This document shows positions 53,850 to 61,888 of a DNA stretch of 64,000 nt, one piece after another. Below the pieces are notes generated by a model, which made no database searches, was not told the DNA's origin, and saw only the letters and a program-made list of their open reading frames with translations. Made by a program: the position numbers and the translations under genes. Source of the DNA: Salipiger mucosus DSM 16094 (GTDB lineage Bacteria; Pseudomonadota; Alphaproteobacteria; Rhodobacterales; Rhodobacteraceae); contig NZ_KE557278.1 in NCBI RefSeq assembly GCF_000442255.1, forward strand, positions 58,551 through 122,550. The letters are read 5' to 3'. The first letter of the stretch is position 1, and every line of letters starts with the position of its first letter.

Positions 53850-54050
53850 ATGCCCAAGATGAAGACGAAGTCGAGCGCGAAGAAGCGCTTCAAGGTGAGC
53901 GCGAGCGGCAAGGTGATCGCCGCGCAGGCCGGCAAGCGCCACGGCATGATCAAGCGCCACAAGAAATTCATTCGTGACGCCCGCGGCACCACGACCCTCA
54001 GCAAGCCCGACGAGAAGATCGTCAAGGGCTTCATGCCCTACGACCGCTAA
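53850..54050 (+). CDS. rpmI: 50S ribosomal protein L35
   Basis: A 66-residue L35 protein, [19 protein letters not shown] at the N-terminus and [15 protein letters not shown] in the middle. AAGGAGA precedes the ATG. It lies 18 bases before rplT. The usual infC gene is absent from this spot. Confidence 0.96.
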   Translation: MPKMKTKSSAKKRFKVSASGKVIAAQAGKRHGMIKRHKKFIRDARGTTTLSKPDEKIVKGFMPYDR

Positions 54051-54068
54051 GCGAGGAGGATCGAGACC

Positions 54069-54437
54069 ATGGCACGAGTCAAAGGTGGTACCGTCACCCA
54101 CGCCCGTCACAAGAAGATCACGAAGGCAGCGAAGGGCTACTACGGCCGTCGCAAGAACACCTTCAAGGTTGCCGCGCAGGCCGTCGACAAGGCCAACCAG
54201 TACGCGACGCGCGACCGCAAGAACCGCAAGCGCAACTTCCGCGCGCTCTGGATCCAGCGGATCAACGCCGCCGTCCGCGCGCACGACGAGTCGCTGACCT
54301 ACTCGACCTTCATCAACGGCCTGACCCGGGCCGGCATCGAGGTCGACCGCAAGGTCCTCGCCGACCTGGCCGTGCACGAGCCCGAGGCCTTCGGTGCCAT
54401 CGTGGACCAGGCCAAGGGCGCGCTCGCCGCGGCCTGA
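54069..54437 (+). CDS. rplT: 50S ribosomal protein L20
   Basis: L20, 122 residues, needed early in 50S assembly. Conserved parts include [27 protein letters not shown] (N-terminal basic arm, split here as a region) and [22 protein letters not shown] precedes the ATG. An intrinsic terminator follows 27 bases after the stop. Confidence 0.96.
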   Translation: MARVKGGTVTHARHKKITKAAKGYYGRRKNTFKVAAQAVDKANQYATRDRKNRKRNFRALWIQRINAAVRAHDESLTYSTFINGLTRAGIEVDRKVLADLAVHEPEAFGAIVDQAKGALAAA

Positions 54438-54464
54438 GCCGACCCGCTTTTCGGGAATTTGTAG

Positions 54465-54492
54465 CGCCGTCCGGATTTCCGGGCGGCGTTTT
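54465..54492 (+). terminator. Intrinsic terminator of rpmI-rplT
   Basis: CGCCGTCCGG (54465-54474) pairs with CCGGGCGGCG (54479-54488), with one G.T pair, loop ATTT, then TTTT. Confidence 0.85.
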
Positions 54493-54511
54493 GCCGTTCC
54501 GGGACGGTGTT

Positions 54512-54535
54512 TGCGTATTTGGAACAAGAAGAAGC
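54512..54535. repeat. Dispersed intergenic repeat, copy 3
   Basis: Identical over 24 bases to 29773-29796 (begins TGCGTATTTGG, ends AGAAGAAGC). It lies between the rplT terminator and pheS. Confidence 0.7.
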
Positions 54536-54605
54536 ACGGGGCGGTGTCTTGCACCCCGGCGCCGCAGTGGGTAGCTAGGCGCCAATCGATCTCCGGAGGC
54601 CCGCG

Positions 54606-55676
54606 ATGGACGCTTTGCGCGACAAGTATATCGACCTGATCGGCAGCGCCGGCGACGAGGCCGCGCTCGAGGACCTGCGCGTGCAGGCCGTCGGCAAGAA
54701 GGGCGAGATCAGCCTCAAGATGCGCGAGCTGGGCAAGATGAGCCCGGAGGAGCGGCAGGTCATGGGGCCGAAGCTCAACGCGCTCAAGGACGAGATCAAC
54801 GCGGCGCTGTCGGCCAAGAAGGCGGCGCTGGCGGATGCCGCGCTCGAGGAGCGGCTGAAGGGCGAGTGGCTGGACGTGACGCTGCCGGGACGGGGGCGCC
54901 GGACGGGCAGCATCCACCCGGTGAGCCAGGTCTGGGAGGAATGCACCGCGATCTTCGCCGATATGGGCTTCTCCGTGGCCGAGGGCCCGCAGGTCGAGAC
55001 CGACTGGTACAACTTCGACGCGCTGAACATCCCGGGCCACCACCCGGCGCGGGCCGAGATGGACACCTTCTACATGCACCGTGCCGAGGGCGATGACCGC
55101 CCGCCGCACGTGCTGCGCACCCATACCTCGCCGGTGCAGATCCGCTCGATGGAAGCGGGCGGCGCGCCGACCCGCATCATCTGCCCGGGCCGCGTCTACC
55201 GCGCCGACTACGATCAGACGCACACGCCGATGTTCCACCAGGTCGAGGGACTGGCCATCGACAAGGATATCTCGATGGCGAACCTCAAGTGGGTGCTCGA
55301 GGAGTTCTTCTCGGCCTATTTCGGCACCTCCGTGAAGACGCGCTTCCGCGCCTCGCATTTCCCCTTCACCGAGCCCTCGGCCGAGGTCGACATCCAGTGC
55401 CAGTGGAAGGACGGCTCGGTCGTCGTGGGCGAAGGGGACGACTGGCTCGAGGTGCTGGGCTCGGGGATGGTGCATCCCAAGGTCCTGCAGGCCGGCGGGA
55501 TCGACCCTGACGAGTGGCAGGGCTTCGCCTTCGGCATGGGGATCGACCGTATCGCCATGCTGAAGTACGGCATCCCGGACCTGCGGGCCTTCTTCGATTC
55601 CGACCTGCGCTGGCTGCGGCACTACGGCTTCGCCTCGCTCGACGTGCCGACGCTGCACGGCGGGCTTTCGCGCTAG
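54606..55676 (+). CDS. pheS: Phenylalanyl-tRNA synthetase alpha subunit
   Basis: PheS is the catalytic subunit of the alpha2-beta2 PheRS. The 356-residue protein has an N-terminal coiled coil (1-95) and the class II core: [26 protein letters not shown] (motif 1), [36 protein letters not shown] (motif 2) and [14 protein letters not shown] (motif 3). GGAGG lies 5 bases before the ATG. pheT is not downstream; a YrhK gene and then a convergent gene follow. Confidence 0.96.
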   Translation: MDALRDKYIDLIGSAGDEAALEDLRVQAVGKKGEISLKMRELGKMSPEERQVMGPKLNALKDEINAALSAKKAALADAALEERLKGEWLDVTLPGRGRRTGSIHPVSQVWEECTAIFADMGFSVAEGPQVETDWYNFDALNIPGHHPARAEMDTFYMHRAEGDDRPPHVLRTHTSPVQIRSMEAGGAPTRIICPGRVYRADYDQTHTPMFHQVEGLAIDKDISMANLKWVLEEFFSAYFGTSVKTRFRASHFPFTEPSAEVDIQCQWKDGSVVVGEGDDWLEVLGSGMVHPKVLQAGGIDPDEWQGFAFGMGIDRIAMLKYGIPDLRAFFDSDLRWLRHYGFASLDVPTLHGGLSR

Positions 55677-55725
55677 GGTCGCTGCAGCCGGGCCTCGCGC
55701 AAAGGAGCACACGGGGATTCGGGTC

Positions 55726-56010
55726 ATGAAGCTCTTCCGACACGAGAACCGCGACCGTAACGACGACACGCGCCGGGTCTATGCGCTCTTCGAACTGGCG
55801 CATACTTCTGTCGATTTCGGCGCGGCCTTCTGCTTTACCGTCGGCTCGGTGCTGTTCTTCTGGAAGAGCCTCGAGACCCAGGCGATCTGGCTGTTCACGG
55901 TCGGCTCCGTGCTGTTCATGGCTAAGCCCTCGCTGCGACTCGCGCGCGAGATCAAGCTGCTGCGCATGGGCCGCTACGAGGACCTCGCGGAGCGGGCCGA
56001 GGAGGAGTGA
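55726..56010 (+). CDS. YrhK domain-containing small membrane protein
   Basis: A 94-residue protein with two adjacent hydrophobic segments: SVDFGAAFCFTVGSVLFFW and AIWLFTVGSVLFMAKPSLRLARE. The repeated FTVGSVLF and the SLRLARE ending fit the YrhK family. Function unknown. It is on the pheS strand, 49 bases downstream. Confidence 0.8.
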   Translation: MKLFRHENRDRNDDTRRVYALFELAHTSVDFGAAFCFTVGSVLFFWKSLETQAIWLFTVGSVLFMAKPSLRLAREIKLLRMGRYEDLAERAEEE

Positions 56011-56035
56011 CCCGGCCGCGCTCGGCCGGCTTGCG

Positions 56036-57178
56036 TCAGGCCGTGCCGCCGAGATGCGCGCGCAGCCGTGCGAGGAGCCGGGCCCTCCGGGGGCTTTCGG
56101 CGTCCTGCCGGCGGGTGGCGAGCATGACGCGGGTGGTGCCGCCTTCGGTCTCGAGCGGGCGCAGGGCCAGCGCATCCTCGTCGGCGGCGCCGGGGCGCGC
56201 GGCGACCAGCGCATAGCCCAGGCCCCGGGCCACGAGGCCGCGGACCGTGGATGCCGAGCTTGACCGGAGGGCGATGCGCGGCTCGACCCCGGCCTCGCGC
56301 AGGAGCGCGGGGAAGCGGTCTTCGGCGGGTGGGGCATCGAGCAGCACCATCGGCATGTCGGCCAGATCGCGCGGTGCGATACCCTGCTTTTCGGCCAGCG
56401 GGTGCCCGGCCGGTAGGGCGACATGCGGGGCGAGGTCGAGCAGGGGCTCGGCCGCCACGTCCGGCGAGAGCTCGAAATCGTGCAGAAGGGCGGCGTCGGC
56501 CTCGCCCGAGGCCAGCGCTTCGGTCACGCGGCGGTGGTCGCCCTCGATCAGGCGCAGCGGATCGCCATCGCCGCCGGCCAGAAGCTCGGGCAGCAGCCAG
56601 GACCCCAGCGTGTGAAAGCAGGCGAGCGTCAGCGCGCGGTCGGCGGCGCGCGCGGCGGCGAGGGTGCCGGCGCTTTCGATCCGGGCGGGGCTGCCGTAGG
56701 CGCGCTGCGCGTAGACCAGCGGCAGGCCGGGCGTGCCCAGCGTGACAGACTGGACCTCGCCGAAGAAGACGTGATGGGTGCCGACCTGGTCCTGTGCCAC
56801 GATCCGGCAGTCGAAGCTCACGAGGGCGTTGTCCAGCGCCGGTGACCCCGAGGGCATGTCCTGCCAGCCGGCGCAGTCGAACTTGTCGGCGAGTTCTTCG
56901 CGAAAACGCCCGGCGAAGGCGTCGGCGACATAGGCCTGGCTGTCGCGCAGGACGTTGACGCAGAAGACCCCGTTGCGGCGCATCGGCGGGTTGGCCGAGG
57001 CGGTCTCGTTGACGCAGACCAGCAGCGTCGGTTTGTCGGTGTCGGCCGAGACCGAGGACATGGCCGAGACGGTCACGCCCGCGCGCCCCGCGGCACCATC
57101 GGTGGTGACAACGTTGACGGTGGCTGCGGCGCGGCCCATGCCGGCGATGAAGCGGTCGCGCAGGGTCTCTGTGCTCAT
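56036..57178 (-). CDS. Flavin reductase domain fused to a LysR-type substrate-binding domain
   Basis: A 380-residue two-domain protein. Residues 1-165 form an FMN-binding flavin reductase of the HpaC/RutF type (FIAGMGRAAATVNVVTTDG, GVTVSAMSSVSADTDKPTLLVCVN, NPPMRRNGVFCVNVL, GTHHVFFGEVQSV). Residues 180-380 match the effector-binding half of LysR regulators: LACFHTLGSWLLPELLA, then EGDHRRVTEALASGEADAALLHD, PLLDLAPHVALPAGHPLAE and STVRGLVARGLGYALVAARP. No helix-turn-helix is present. The partner monooxygenase is not in the window. GGAAGGG precedes ATG 57178. The LysR-like part may bind an aromatic ligand and gate flavin supply; that is inference. Confidence 0.82.
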   Translation of the reverse strand: MSTETLRDRFIAGMGRAAATVNVVTTDGAAGRAGVTVSAMSSVSADTDKPTLLVCVNETASANPPMRRNGVFCVNVLRDSQAYVADAFAGRFREELADKFDCAGWQDMPSGSPALDNALVSFDCRIVAQDQVGTHHVFFGEVQSVTLGTPGLPLVYAQRAYGSPARIESAGTLAAARAADRALTLACFHTLGSWLLPELLAGGDGDPLRLIEGDHRRVTEALASGEADAALLHDFELSPDVAAEPLLDLAPHVALPAGHPLAEKQGIAPRDLADMPMVLLDAPPAEDRFPALLREAGVEPRIALRSSSASTVRGLVARGLGYALVAARPGAADEDALALRPLETEGGTTRVMLATRRQDAESPRRARLLARLRAHLGGTA

Positions 57179-57357
57179 GCCGGGGCCCTTCCGGAGGGCC
57201 GGGGGGCGTGGGAACTCGGGAAAGTCATCGTGGCGGGTTCCGGTCCTTGCGGTAAGGGTTTGCGGCTGTGCCGCCGTGACCCGCCTTGAAACGCCGCGTG
57301 TTGGCGAGGTCAAGGGTCGGGCCCTGGGCGTGAACTTGCACCGCGCCGGCGGGGGAG

Positions 57358-57383
57358 CAAGATTTTTTGTTCGAAAAATCTTG
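57358..57383. repeat. AT-rich palindrome downstream of the kinase-fusion gene
   Basis: CAAGATTTTT (57358-57367) and AAAAATCTTG (57374-57383) with loop TGTTCG. It has the TTCGAA-type core of the first hairpin of the palindromic elements. No T tract follows on either strand beyond the stem, though it could still end the convergent gene at 57401. Confidence 0.55.
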
Positions 57384-57400
57384 GGGCGCTCCGATCGATG

Positions 57401-58912
57401 TCAGAGGCCGAGCCGAAGGGCGGCGCGCTCCAGGCTCTCCCGTGGCGAGCCGCTTGCATCCACGCGCGGCCAGTCCGCAGGGGCCTTGGCGCCGGCAAGC
57501 TGCGCCCGCACGACCCCTGCGTCGGCGTCCGAGGCATCGCCGCGCCGGGTCGAGACCCTTTCGGCCAGCGTCTCGGCCGGGGCCTCGAGCCAGAGCCGGG
57601 CGAACGGCACATCCAGCCGCGCGGCCCGTTCCTCCAGCCGGTCCCGCGCCTCCGCGTCGAGCCAGGCGGCGTCGATGATCACGCTGCGCCCGGCCTGCAG
57701 GATCGTCTCGGCGCGGGCGATCAGCGTGTCGTAGACCGTGCGCGAGACCGCCGGATCGTAGGCCGCCTGTGGCAGTCGCTCGAGGGGGGCCACCCCGGCC
57801 AGACGCTTGCGCTCGGTATCGCTGCGCAGGTGCACGGCGCCCGGCGTCGGCCCGAGGAGCGGGGCCAGCCCGCGCGCCACCGTCGTCTTGCCGCTGCCCG
57901 AGAGGCCGCCGACCAGCACCAGCCGGGGCGCGGCCGGCGCGAGAAAGCCGCGCGCCTCCTCAAGGTAGCGGCGGGCCTCGCCTGCATCCCCGCCCGCCGC
58001 GCGGGTGGTCTGCACCTCGACCATGGCCCGGATCGCAGCGCGGACGGCCAGGAAGAGCGGCAGCGCCGCGAGGCCGGCGTCCTCGGTGCCCCCAGCCTCC
58101 AGCAGCCAGGCCGAGAGCGTGATGCAGGCGGCGCGCGGCAGCGCGCGGTGGGCCATGTCCATCAGCAGGAAGGCGAGATCGTAGAGCACGTCGCAGGTGC
58201 CCAGCGTCTCGTCGAATTCCAGCGCGTCGAAAGGGACGGGGCGGCCGTCGATCAGCACGATGTTGTGCAGGTGCAGGTCGCCGTGGCAGCGCCGGACGTG
58301 CCCCGCCGCCGCGCGGGCGTCGAGCAGCGGCGCCTGCGCCTCGAAAACCGTCCGCGCCGCCGTGACGAAGCCCCGGATCGCGTCGTCGCCCAGCTCCGCC
58401 GTCATGTCCGCGAAGGCCGTCTCGAGCTCGTCCAGGATCTCGGCGATGAGCTGCGCGCCTGCCGCCTCGCGCCGCGGCGCGCGGGCGTGGTAGGCGGCGG
58501 TGGAGCGCCCCAGCGCCTCGGCCATGGCATCGTCCAATGCGCCGCGCTCGGCCACGGCGGAGAGTTCGTCCTCCTTCGGAAAGCGTCGCATGCGCAGCAG
58601 CCATTCCACCGTGGGGCCGGAGCCATCGACCTGCAGCCCTCCGTCGGGCGCGCGGGTGATCGGCACCACGTCGTGGTAGATCTCCGGCGCGACGGGCTGG
58701 TTCAGCTCCAACTCGCGGCGCAGCGCGGCCTCGCGGGCCTCGAGCGTCGAGAAATCCATGTAGTTGTAGGCGACGGCCCGCTTGATCTTCCAGGCCGCGT
58801 CGCCCGCGAGAAAGACATGCGCACCGTGGGTTTGCAGGTGCGTGACCTCTGCGCCTCCATGCGTGGCCGGATCGTCGAGGAGTGCGATCACCTCGGTCTG
58901 CTCGTCGGACAT
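57401..58912 (-). CDS. Bifunctional aminoglycoside phosphotransferase-like / AAA ATP-binding protein
   Basis: A 503-residue fusion. The first part (about 30-310) is an APH-fold kinase with the catalytic HGD in RRCHGDLHLHNIVL (210-212) and the metal site FDALEFDE. The second part (about 330-500) is a small P-loop kinase-like domain with Walker A GLSGSGKT (336-343). This pairing is known in proteobacteria but has no firmly known substrate; it need not confer antibiotic resistance. It is upstream of an AT-rich palindrome and transcribed away from the phasin-like gene. Confidence 0.87.
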   Translation of the reverse strand: MSDEQTEVIALLDDPATHGGAEVTHLQTHGAHVFLAGDAAWKIKRAVAYNYMDFSTLEAREAALRRELELNQPVAPEIYHDVVPITRAPDGGLQVDGSGPTVEWLLRMRRFPKEDELSAVAERGALDDAMAEALGRSTAAYHARAPRREAAGAQLIAEILDELETAFADMTAELGDDAIRGFVTAARTVFEAQAPLLDARAAAGHVRRCHGDLHLHNIVLIDGRPVPFDALEFDETLGTCDVLYDLAFLLMDMAHRALPRAACITLSAWLLEAGGTEDAGLAALPLFLAVRAAIRAMVEVQTTRAAGGDAGEARRYLEEARGFLAPAAPRLVLVGGLSGSGKTTVARGLAPLLGPTPGAVHLRSDTERKRLAGVAPLERLPQAAYDPAVSRTVYDTLIARAETILQAGRSVIIDAAWLDAEARDRLEERAARLDVPFARLWLEAPAETLAERVSTRRGDASDADAGVVRAQLAGAKAPADWPRVDASGSPRESLERAALRLGL

Positions 58913-59032
58913 GACTTGCTCCCTTTCGTGCAGTTCGGCGCGCGCCTGCGTCAGCGGCCCATGATCGGTATCAATGCCCGCGCGGCGCGACCCTGATAGA
59001 CTTCAACCTCACATGACGGGGAGGAGGACGCC

Positions 59033-59347
59033 ATGACCCGCAGAACTTCCAGCCCGCCGGTCTCGGGCATTCGCTGGACGCTCGAGCCCTTTGCCGCGAC
59101 CGGCGCGGCGGATGTCTGGCTCGACCTGCTGAACGAGAACCAGTCGTTTTTCGCCGCCCGCATCGGGGCCGAGGTCGCGGCCCAGCACCGCCTGTTGCAT
59201 TGCCGCAGCCCCGCCGAGTTCTTCGGCATCCAGGCCGAGTTCTTCCAGCAGGCGGTCACGGACTACCGCGCCCATGCCGGCCGTCTGATGGACCTCGGCG
59301 CCAAGGCCGCCTTTCCCGGCGACGGCGCCGATCAGCCGAAGACATAG
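59033..59347 (+). CDS. Phasin-like small protein
   Basis: A 104-residue protein with a phasin-type core: LDLLNENQSFFAARIGAEV, HRLLHCRSPAEFFGIQAEFFQQAVTDYRAHAGRLMDL. Phasins coat PHA granules. The adjacent, convergent phaC supports the call. GAGGAGG lies 6 bases before the ATG. The 3' end overlaps phaC by 16 bases. Confidence 0.8.
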   Translation: MTRRTSSPPVSGIRWTLEPFAATGAADVWLDLLNENQSFFAARIGAEVAAQHRLLHCRSPAEFFGIQAEFFQQAVTDYRAHAGRLMDLGAKAAFPGDGADQPKT

Positions 59348-61065
59348 GTGCCCGGCGCGGGCCCGAGGTCCGCGCCGATGTCCTGCACCGCCTCGCGGCC
59401 CGGTCCGGACCTTTCGTCGAGCCAGCCGATCCATTCCGGCCACCACGAGCCCTCGACCGGCGCATGCGCGTCGCGCCAGGTCTCGGCCAGCATGCTGTTG
59501 CCCGCCACCGGGCCCACCCGGTAATGGCGGCGCGGATGCCCCGGCTCGGAGACGATGCCGGCGTTGTGCCCCCCGCTGGTGAGCAGGAAGGTCACCGGCC
59601 CGTCGGTGAAGCGCGAGATCTTCCAGACCGACCGCCAGGGCGCGACGTGGTCGCGCTCGGTGCCCACGGCGAAGATCGGCAATGCGATGTCGTCGAGAGA
59701 CACCGGCCGGCCGCCGATGCGGAACTGTCCCAGCGCGAGGTGGTTCTCGAGGAACATTTCCCGCAGGTAGTCCGAGTGCATCCGCGCGGGCATCCGCGTG
59801 GCATCGGCGTTCCAGGCCATGAGGTCGCTCATGCGGCTGGTCTCGCCCAGCAGGTAGGCGCGGATGCTGTGCGACCAGATCAGGTCGTTCGAGCGCAGCA
59901 TGCGGAAGGCCCCGGCCATCTGGTCGGATCGCAGGTAGCCCTGCTGCGCCATGATGTCCTCGAGAAAGGCGACCTGGCTGTCGTCGATGAAAAGCGTGAT
60001 CTCGCCGGCTTCGGTGAAGTCCACCTGCGCCGCGAGCAGCGTCAGCGAGGCTAGCCGGTCGTCCCCGTCGCGCGCCATGCCGGCCGCGGCGATCGACAGC
60101 AGCGTGCCGCCCAGGCAATACCCGGTGGCGTGCACCTTCTGGCCCGGCACGACGCGCCCGATGGCGTCGAGCGCGTCGAGTACCCCCAGCCGGACGTAGT
60201 CCTCCATCGAGAGGTCCGCGTCCTCGGCCCCGGGGTTCTTCCACGAGATCATCCAGACCTCGAAGCCCTGGTCGCGCAGGTAGCGCACCAGCGAATTGTG
60301 CTCCGACAGGTCGAGAATGTAGTACTTCATGATCCAGGCCGGCACGATCAGCACCGGCTCGGCGCGAACCGTGGCGGTGGTGGGCCGGTAGCGGATGAGC
60401 TCGATCAGCCTGTTACGGTAGACCACCTCGCCCGGGGTGATCGCCATGGTCTCGCCGACGATGTAGCCATCGGCGTCGGGCGGCAGATCCTGCGCCTGCG
60501 CCGCCACGTCGGCGGCCCAGGCCCGGGCGCCGCGCAGAAGGTTCGCGCCGCGCTCCTCGATGGTGCGGTCCACGACGACCGGGTTGGTCAGCGGCCAGTT
60601 CGACGGTGCGACCGTGTCCAGCACCTGACGCGCCGCGAAGTTGACCATGTCCTCGTGCCGGGGCGCCACGCCCTCGATCCCCTGCGTGGCCGCGTTCCAC
60701 CAGTCCTCGACCAGCAGGAAGGACTGCGCGTAGACGTTGTAGGGAAAACGCTGCCATTCCGGCTCGCGGAAGCGCCGGTCGGCGGCCATCTCGGCGCAGG
60801 GGGTGTCGGGTCGCAGCGCGCAGCGCAGCGTGGAAAGGCCGGCGCCCGCCATGTTGGCGACCGCGCGTTCCTGCAGCTCGGCCTGTTTCGCGGGCGAGCC
60901 CGCCATATGTGCCGCCCAGTCGAACCAGGCCGTCGCGAGGCCCATGGGCGACAGCCCACCGGTGAGCCCGCCCAGCATGGCGTGAAAGGCGCGGTCCGTG
61001 GCGTCTCGCGCCGCGGCGTCCGAGGGAAGGCCCTCGTCCGGGGTGATGCGGAGATCCTGTTTCAT
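59332..61065 (-). CDS. phaC: Class I polyhydroxyalkanoate synthase
   Basis: PhaC polymerises 3-hydroxyacyl-CoA into storage polyester. The 577-residue alpha/beta hydrolase has the lipase-like box GYCLGG with Cys317 as nucleophile. The catalytic aspartate is in VGTERDHVAPW and the histidine in TSGGHNAGIV. Other class I landmarks are VPAWIMKYYILDL and WMISWKNPGA. ATG 61065 follows AGGAGGTG. phaA, phaB and phaR are not in the window. It overlaps the phasin-like gene tail to tail. Confidence 0.94.
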   Translation of the reverse strand: MKQDLRITPDEGLPSDAAARDATDRAFHAMLGGLTGGLSPMGLATAWFDWAAHMAGSPAKQAELQERAVANMAGAGLSTLRCALRPDTPCAEMAADRRFREPEWQRFPYNVYAQSFLLVEDWWNAATQGIEGVAPRHEDMVNFAARQVLDTVAPSNWPLTNPVVVDRTIEERGANLLRGARAWAADVAAQAQDLPPDADGYIVGETMAITPGEVVYRNRLIELIRYRPTTATVRAEPVLIVPAWIMKYYILDLSEHNSLVRYLRDQGFEVWMISWKNPGAEDADLSMEDYVRLGVLDALDAIGRVVPGQKVHATGYCLGGTLLSIAAAGMARDGDDRLASLTLLAAQVDFTEAGEITLFIDDSQVAFLEDIMAQQGYLRSDQMAGAFRMLRSNDLIWSHSIRAYLLGETSRMSDLMAWNADATRMPARMHSDYLREMFLENHLALGQFRIGGRPVSLDDIALPIFAVGTERDHVAPWRSVWKISRFTDGPVTFLLTSGGHNAGIVSEPGHPRRHYRVGPVAGNSMLAETWRDAHAPVEGSWWPEWIGWLDERSGPGREAVQDIGADLGPAPGTYVFG

Positions 61066-61218
61066 GCACCTCCTGTGCCATATTGCGGCCGCTGGTTTGT
61101 TGATCCAACTCAAAAGCTTGGGAATTTTCCGCCCATGTGGCGCCGGTCAGACCGTTCGTCAGTATGGCCGGGCAGTGCCGCCGGTTCATGACACTTCGCG
61201 CTTTCGCGAATCTTGATC

Positions 61219-61230
61219 ATTTGTTTAAAT
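61219..61230. promoter_or_regulatory. Possible operator in the phaC / TetR intergenic region
   Basis: A short palindrome ATTT-GTTT-AAAT within GATC-flanked AT-rich DNA, 8 to 19 bases before the TetR ATG. Its place fits autoregulation by the TetR protein, but it is short. Confidence 0.25.
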
Positions 61231-61237
61231 CGATCGT

Positions 61238-61888
61238 ATGAATGAAGCGACCTCCACCCTCCGCGACCCCGAGGCCACCCGCGACCGGCTGATCCGGGCC
61301 GGCTTCCAGCTCTTCGGGGCCGAAGGCTATGCCGCCGTCACCACGCGGCGCCTCGCCGCGCAGGCGGGCACGAACGTCGCGGCCATCGGTTATCACTTCG
61401 GCGGCAAGTCCGGCCTGCACGAGGCCTGCGCCCACGCGCTGGCCAGCAGTATCTCGCAAGTCGTCGGCCCGCCACGCGACCACGGCGACGTGGCTCCCTC
61501 CGAGGCACGCCGCCGGCTCGAGACCATGCTGCGCGACCTCGCGCATTTCCTCACCGAGAGCCGCGAGGCGCAGGACATGGTGGGCTTCCTGCTGCGCGAG
61601 ATGGCGGGCTCCGAGGCAACCGTCGACTTGCTCTACGGCGCCTTCATCGGCCCCAAGCACCGCGAGCTCTGCGCGCTCTGGGGCGCGGCGACGGGACAGG
61701 ACCCCGAAAGCGAAGAGGTGCGCCTCGCGGTCTTCGCGGTGCTCGGGCAGGTGGTCTATTTCCGCATCGCGCAGCCCTTCGTTCTGCGCCGCATGGACTG
61801 GGACGCGATCGGCCCGGACGAGGGCCTGCGCATCGCGGACGTGCTCGCCGATCACCTGCAGGCCGCACTGGACAGGGGCAGCCGATGA
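61238..61888 (+). CDS. TetR family regulator, CecR (YbiH) type
   Basis: A 216-residue TetR regulator. The helix-turn-helix is in LIRAGFQLFGAEGYAAVTTRRLAAQAGTNVAAIGYHFGGKSGLHEA (residues 18-63, as a region); the C-terminal part matches the CecR/DUF1956 type. It heads a four-gene operon (TetR, HlyD, ABC ATPase, ABC permease) with the order of E. coli cecR-ybhGFSR. The next gene starts at its stop (ATGA). No ribosome binding site is visible before ATG 61238, so it may be translated from a leaderless mRNA. Confidence 0.88.
   Translation: MNEATSTLRDPEATRDRLIRAGFQLFGAEGYAAVTTRRLAAQAGTNVAAIGYHFGGKSGLHEACAHALASSISQVVGPPRDHGDVAPSEARRRLETMLRDLAHFLTESREAQDMVGFLLREMAGSEATVDLLYGAFIGPKHRELCALWGAATGQDPESEEVRLAVFAVLGQVVYFRIAQPFVLRRMDWDAIGPDEGLRIADVLADHLQAALDRGSR

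Noticed and set aside
57401-58912. Aminoglycoside resistance gene
   Set aside because: The APH fold is fused to a P-loop domain, a chromosomal family without known resistance function; there is no resistance context.
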